The notes beneath the pieces are model-generated. The model saw only the letters and a list, made by a program, of their open reading frames with translations. It was not told where the DNA came from and did no database searches. The position numbers and the translations under genes are program-made. Source: Odiellus spinosus (lineage: Eukaryota; Arthropoda; Arachnida; Opiliones; Phalangiidae). From it: a DNA stretch of 64,000 bases. The stretch lies in NCBI GenBank assembly GCA_963920705.1, contig OY987226.1, positions 33,159,686 through 33,223,685 on the forward strand. The letters are read 5' to 3'. Shown here piece after piece: positions 60,201 to 64,000 of this stretch (the stretch's first letter is position 1; each line of letters opens with the position of its first letter).

Positions 60201-63200
60201 GACCTCGAAAAATTTATACCACGAATTAGGTGTTAAGCCTTTTTAAATTTGGTTTTTTACTTGAAATCGTATTTCAATACCGCTCTTTTCACCCTCATTT
60301 TAAACTTCATTTTGCTCATTCTATGACATTGATAGAAATATGAACTGTATACCGTTGTCGGTTCAAGAAAACCTAAAAATCTCCGTAGCCCATGTTGACA
60401 ATAGCTAGATTTCCCTGGATTTAAAATTATATAATAGTATGAGGTGGTATATACGGGCTTATAGCCCCAAAACTAATTCTGGACTCGAGTGTTTTCGTTG
60501 GCTACGTGATTTTCTAAAAAGGACGATATTGGCCATATGGACGATATATTCGAACTAAATACCTTTAAAGTACGCTATTCCATGGCGCAGGAAATTCCCA
60601 CGAGCTGGATTTAACGTTTACCATAAAGGATTTTAGCCGGATGTTGTTTAGGTATCCGTATCACCTTCCCTAGCTGGAGATATTTCATCCTTCCATCTAA
60701 AAGACGGCTGTCGACCACGCCCAACCGCAAGAAATAAAAAAGCAATCTATTTTTTTAAAGATCATTGCTGGCGCGGTGTTGAGTGGCTTGGGTGCGTCGA
60801 TACGAATGGGCGATAGTTTTGTAGGTTCTTACCCTTTGGCCATCTCCGGTCAAGCGGTGGCAGCTCTAGCGCAACCATTCTTGCTTTGCATTCCGACTAA
60901 GCTGGCCGAAGTCTGGTTTCCTGACAAGCAAAGACTCTTGGTGACGTCCTTCATCGTCATGTGTAAGATAATTCTCTAGCCAACTTACGAGCTTCGGCTC
61001 TTACAAGTGTTAGTATAACTATGACTATAACTAGGCGTTTTTACGACCCGTTTAGCGAGTGTTTTGGGTCAGCTGATTGGGAGCGGCGTCACTCCTATCG
61101 TGGTTGACGAGGTATCTTGCGGAATCAATTGCGTGGTAAGGACTTCTTCGTTTAATTAAAGATTAGTTTTATTCCAGGTGCTTACGCGATAAGCGTACAG
61201 GCTTATTTTGTGTTTGTTTTAGTCTCTAGTTAAACAGCTTCGGTAAATTTGAGAATTTGAGCAATATAGAGTATTTGTGTCTTTGTAATTTCAGAACAGA
61301 ATATGGTCAGTTCCTGCCATAATATCAATGATTATCGCGATATTACTCGTAAGAAATTCGACTCCGCCGACGCCTCCTAGCGGTAGCGCCGCTGTAACCG
61401 TAGATTACCCCTACGCCGACGTCATCTTCAAAGTAGGACGATTAAAACTACCTTTTTTTCATATTCTTTTCACTGAATATCAGCGATCCCAACCAAGTTA
61501 TTAAATATACGGTCGTGAATGCGTTTATTTCCATCTCAAGGTTTTCCCAGTTTCGACCCGTTCCTAGCTGTATTATAGTGTAACACGAATAGATTCAACA
61601 CAAGAATATTGAACCGTACGCTATACCTCTGGTATAACGCTAGTTTCGAGCGGGTGGAGCTTACTAGATTTGTTATGATTTTCACCCTATCACGAGCTTT
61701 CGGGGTCCGCGACAGAGAGCTAGCTCTGCCGGCAGAGCCTATCCCCGCAGCCTGATATCCTCCCCCCCCGCACTTATCGTAGAAAACAGCCAATCGCTTC
61801 CTGTCCACGTGACATGAGGCGCGGCGTAAGACCTCCGTAGGCTCCATCCGCTTGAGACTAGCGCGCGGACAAAGGTATAGCTCTTCCATATTCTTGTGTT
61901 GAATCTATTCTTGAGTGTAATTATAGGCAATGAACCTAGTAGAAATTAAACTTTAATACGGAGAAAACGACACGGTACGTGCTGACGTGTCTCCGTTCAA
62001 AGAACTGTCTGCAGTCGGCTACTCTATAGTTCAGCTCCGAGATATTATTGCTATAATGATTAATAAATCTTAAAAACTCCACCATTTATACCCTTTAAGC
62101 TAGTGACGAGCTGGAACTTCCTAACTTTGATGTTGGCGACCGGAAGTATTCTCGGCGTTTCCGATTTAATCATTGCCAGCATGGAAGAAATTCTCTGCGC
62201 TCGTGGTTTCGACAATGTAAGTATATACGTATATTATTCATATATAAGTATATAATTTATTCGGGTAACTGGCAGGACTTCGCAGGGTACTGTTCCATCG
62301 CGTTGCTGACATGCGGTCTCTTTGGAGCCGCTTTTACCAGTTATTTGGTTGGACGAAAGATAAAACTGATCGTAGCCATGAAAGTCTTGCTTCCTTTAAT
62401 GTTAGTTTCCTTCAGCGCTTTCATAATGGTAAACGTGAATTAAATTAACGACGAGACTTCGAGTGTTAATTAACAAAAAATGAAACTTAAGACTTCCCGC
62501 TACGACTACAAATACATGGTTCTTACGTCATCGGGCCTCGTTGGGTTTTTCGGTTACGCCGCGTTTCCGGTTGGCCTGGAGCTTTCGGCCGAATACTGCT
62601 TCCGAGTAATTCCGGAAGCTACCAGCACGGGATTCATAATCATTAGTGGACATATCCAAGGTCTGTTTTATCTTCTGCTCCGTGAATACGCCAGTAAAAA
62701 CCTCGACTCCGCCGACGCGGAGAAAGAAGTCTGCACCCGCTTCAAACAACTGGCTCGAGCTCAAAATATACAGCCTCAAGACGACTCGGGTAAGATTTTA
62801 AATAGAGCTCCGTACGAATACACCATTTAGCCATTACTTGGGGCGCTATAACGGCATAAAGCGAACTTTCGCTTGGTGAAAATGGCAGGGAAAAAAACGT
62901 GCATGGGGTAATAAGCGGGATACTACGCGCGCCTCACCGAGCGAACGTTTTTTTTTTTTTTTGTTTTTTTTTCGCCACTAGTAAGCGTTTCGAGCGCGGG
63001 CATGCGCACAGTGGAAGAGCAAAGTGGTGTATTGTATAACCATGGAGGAACAGGATACAAAGATATACGCGAGATAATTAGTGATTTCGAAGCGACATTT
63101 TTCGGCTTGGTCCAATAGTGGACATAAGTATTGTTTCGTGGACTCGTGGTAACTAAGCCAATCTAGCTTCCGAAGTGGTTACTTAAATGACTTAAAGGCA

Positions 63201-63848
63201 GGGTGAAGAGGAAAATCTTTTTTTTTTATCAATTTTTCTACTAATTCTAAAACCTATCCGCGTATTAATCACTCGAGAAATATTTCCCAATGATTTTCAA
63301 AATCTAAACAGATTTCGCTGATCTTTCCCTCCAACCAATCGCGTAACGCCCCGCCTTTCAGCGAACAAAATACTCGTGGCGCGCCACGTTTGTCATATCT
63401 CGCGCTATAATTGCGCTCGGCATAGCGCGTTCCACAAGTGTTTTGTTCGCTGGAAGGGAGAGCGTTACGCGATTGGTTGAATTAAGGTGTTTCAATTTAA
63501 AGAACATTGAAATCTGGCTCTATTTTGATTTTAAAAATCATTGGGATATATTGTCCTGAATGAATAACTACGCGGATAAGATTTATAATTACTTGATTTC
63601 CTTCTACACCCTCCCTTAAATAAGACGTCTTTCTAACGCTAGATTTAAAATTATTCGTAGCTCCCTTATTGAGCATTTTGGGCATCACGATACTATTCGG
63701 TCTGTTATTTCTAACCATCTTTAACATAAAACTGCGGCGAACGGATGCCGATTCGGCGCTGGTCATCGCGGGAATTACCGACACACAGGACGAGCTAGAC
63801 GGAGCACGAAGTAGAAACGCCTGGGAAGCATCCCTCATTTATTCATAA
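45290..63848 (+). CDS. Slc49a3: SLC49A3/MFSD7-like major facilitator transporter, 9 exons, 485 residues
   Basis: Exons by GT/AG sites and phase: 45290-45412, 60019-60177, 60761-60962, 61056-61135, 61295-61432, 62100-62216, 62276-62428, 62492-62789, 63661-63848 (TAA). They total 1,458 bp with frame kept at all eight junctions. The protein is a multi-spanning membrane protein of normal MFS length. It begins MANVEESQKSES, followed by RERWLVVGVVALLNITNAI and, after exon 2 joins, LWLSYAPIANTAS. Later marks are GQAVAALAQPF, KLAEVWFPDKQR, STPPTPPS, MEEILCARGF and GLELSAEYCF, as I remember for SLC49A3 within the FLVCR family. The last exon gives a final membrane segment and a cytoplasmic tail ending ASLIYS. 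Relatives FLVCR1/2 move haem or choline; the substrate of SLC49A3 is unsettled, so none is assigned. Introns 2-8 run from 59 to 870 bp. Intron 1 is 14.6 kb of satellite. Confidence 0.92.
45540..45800. repeat. Cluster of perfect ACAAGGGGTACCCCTTGT palindromes
   Basis: Several copies, some extended to TTTACAAGGGGTACCCCTTGTAAA, separated by poly-A with AATCG words. Some copies have one or two changes (GGAGTACCCC, GGGGTACTCC). Confidence 0.9.
45813..48068 (+). repeat. 30-bp satellite, plus orientation, block 1
   Basis: The unit starts TTTGATATTATTT and ends ACAGGGGGTGTA. The first nine units (45813-46080) are nearly identical. After that, runs of one to five units alternate with a linker of a T tract plus an 18-bp palindrome plus CAAAAA. 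Confidence 0.95.
48072..48301 (-). repeat. Left outer arm of the inverted duplication (unique sequence)
   Basis: The stretch from TGTTATGTCCTGGTATCACG through AAGGTACCCTTG to AAGGAGTGTA is the exact or near-exact reverse complement of 58885-59119. It interrupts the satellite. Confidence 0.93.
48302..54480 (+). repeat. 30-bp satellite, plus orientation, block 2 (left arm)
   Basis: Same unit as block 1. Linker palindromes occur as ACAAGGGGTACCCCTTGT and ACAATTGGTACCAATTGT. Larger duplicated segments are visible: a marker with GATATCATTTATTTTAC occurs at about 50400, 51135, 51908 and 52542. Three copies of a roughly 190-bp segment lie at 53300-53780. Confidence 0.95.
54481..54560. repeat. Turn-around of the inverted arrays
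   Basis: An A/T-only stretch in which TTTTTTTACAAAAAAAATATT is followed within about 35 bp by its near reverse complement. It forms the loop between the two arms. Confidence 0.8.
54561..58890 (-). repeat. 30-bp satellite, minus orientation (right arm)
   Basis: Units read TACACCCCCTGTAAAATAAA and onward on the plus strand. Palindromes are mostly ACAAGGGGTACCCCTTGT or with a C/T change; I saw no ACAATTGG form here. A segment of about 870 bp is duplicated (near 55,600-56,470 and 56,470-57,340). Confidence 0.95.
58106..58480 (-). repeat. 26-bp variant sub-array
   Basis: About 14 almost identical units lack four bases (one AAAT) of the 30-bp unit: TGTAAAATAATATC followed by AAATACACCCCC. Confidence 0.9.
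58885..59119 (+). repeat. Right outer arm of the inverted duplication
   Basis: Reverse complement of 48072-48301. It ends inside the terminal repeat of the element starting near 59077, at ...GGACATAACA. Confidence 0.93.
59077..59721. mobile_element. Inverted-repeat element, about 640 bp
   Basis: The ends are 37-bp inverted repeats containing AAGCATGGGCCAAGAAACGT and GATACCAGGACAT (59077-59113 and 59685-59721). A second inverted pair inside (59172-59205 and 59415-59460, with AGAGAAGGAGAGGAAATGTG) makes it fold twice. No coding sequence and no clear target duplication. Confidence 0.8.
61584..61913. mobile_element. Family C element in intron 5 of the SLC49A3-like gene
   Basis: 330 bp, ends CACGAATAGATTC and CTATTCTTG. 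A perfect 7-bp duplication AGTGTAA flanks it (61577-61583 and 61914-61920). Confidence 0.92.
63332..63479. repeat. Fold-back element in intron 8 of the SLC49A3-like gene
   Basis: Arms of about 50 bp carry CAACCAATCGCGTAACGC and AGCGAACAAAA in inverted orientation around a loop of about 45 bp. Confidence 0.75.
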
Positions 63849-63929
63849 ACCCTTAATACACCAAGTGATTAAATTATTGATTAAAATACTACACTCAGGA
63901 ATACGGAATCTTTTATAGCGCTACGTGAT

Positions 63930-63935
63930 AATAAA
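63930..63935 (+). terminator. Poly(A) signal of the SLC49A3-like gene
   Basis: AATAAA about 80 bp after the stop codon at 63846-63848. Confidence 0.65.
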
Positions 63936-64000
63936 ATTTACGATCTGGAGAGGCTTTATACTTTTTTGTTTGGTTTATTCTTCTCATTTAATGGTCTCTT

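Noticed and set aside
59961..60236. 91-residue plus-strand frame overlapping exon 2
   Set aside because: Wrong frame relative to the transporter exon (60019-60177), and it runs through the splice sites.
62528..62779. 83-residue minus-strand frame
   Set aside because: Shadow of SLC49A3-like exon 8, which is supported by splice phase and family motifs on the plus strand.

Overview
The window is nuclear DNA of an animal, most likely an invertebrate. It has spliced genes with GT/AG introns (several under 110 bp), metazoan extracellular modules (C-type lectin, LDL-receptor class A, Kunitz), an animal solute-carrier gene, many small transposons and large satellite arrays. One repeat family contains runs of TTAGG, the arthropod telomere motif, which hints weakly at an arthropod. 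I cannot name a species.

Layout: 1-7.3 kb is gene-poor and carries small inverted-repeat elements, one with an hAT element nested inside it. From 12.86 to 7.53 kb on the minus strand runs a gene I assembled from nine exons: signal peptide, two C-type lectin domains, three LDLa modules and an acidic repeat tail. Every exon junction keeps frame. From 13.38 to 20.84 kb lies a Copia LTR retrotransposon (5-bp target duplication GAAAA) whose 5' LTR is split by a 2,800-bp insertion and whose polyprotein is broken by two stops and a frameshift. A mixed-orientation short-motif array follows at 22.0-22.7 kb, then a 4.5-kb array of a 31-bp satellite with higher-order structure at 25.8-30.4 kb. The stretch 31-44 kb holds a decayed Helitron-type helicase, several small transposons, a Kunitz-domain gene fragment on the minus strand and a decayed 28S rRNA fragment.

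From 45.29 to 63.85 kb on the plus strand is a complete nine-exon gene for an SLC49A3/MFSD7-like transporter (485 residues). Its first intron (14.6 kb) consists almost wholly of a 30-bp repeat arranged as a giant inverted repeat: plus-oriented units from 45.8 to 54.5 kb, then minus-oriented units from 54.6 to 58.9 kb. These are interspersed with an 18-bp palindrome that exists in two forms, both perfectly self-complementary. A transcript of this gene would contain a kilobase-scale RNA hairpin before splicing. This is the most unusual structure in the window.

Most of the remaining DNA is transposon-derived. Two families show 7-bp target duplications, one shows 8-bp duplications with TTAGG-rich tandem units inside, two elements look like hAT, and there are several fold-back elements.
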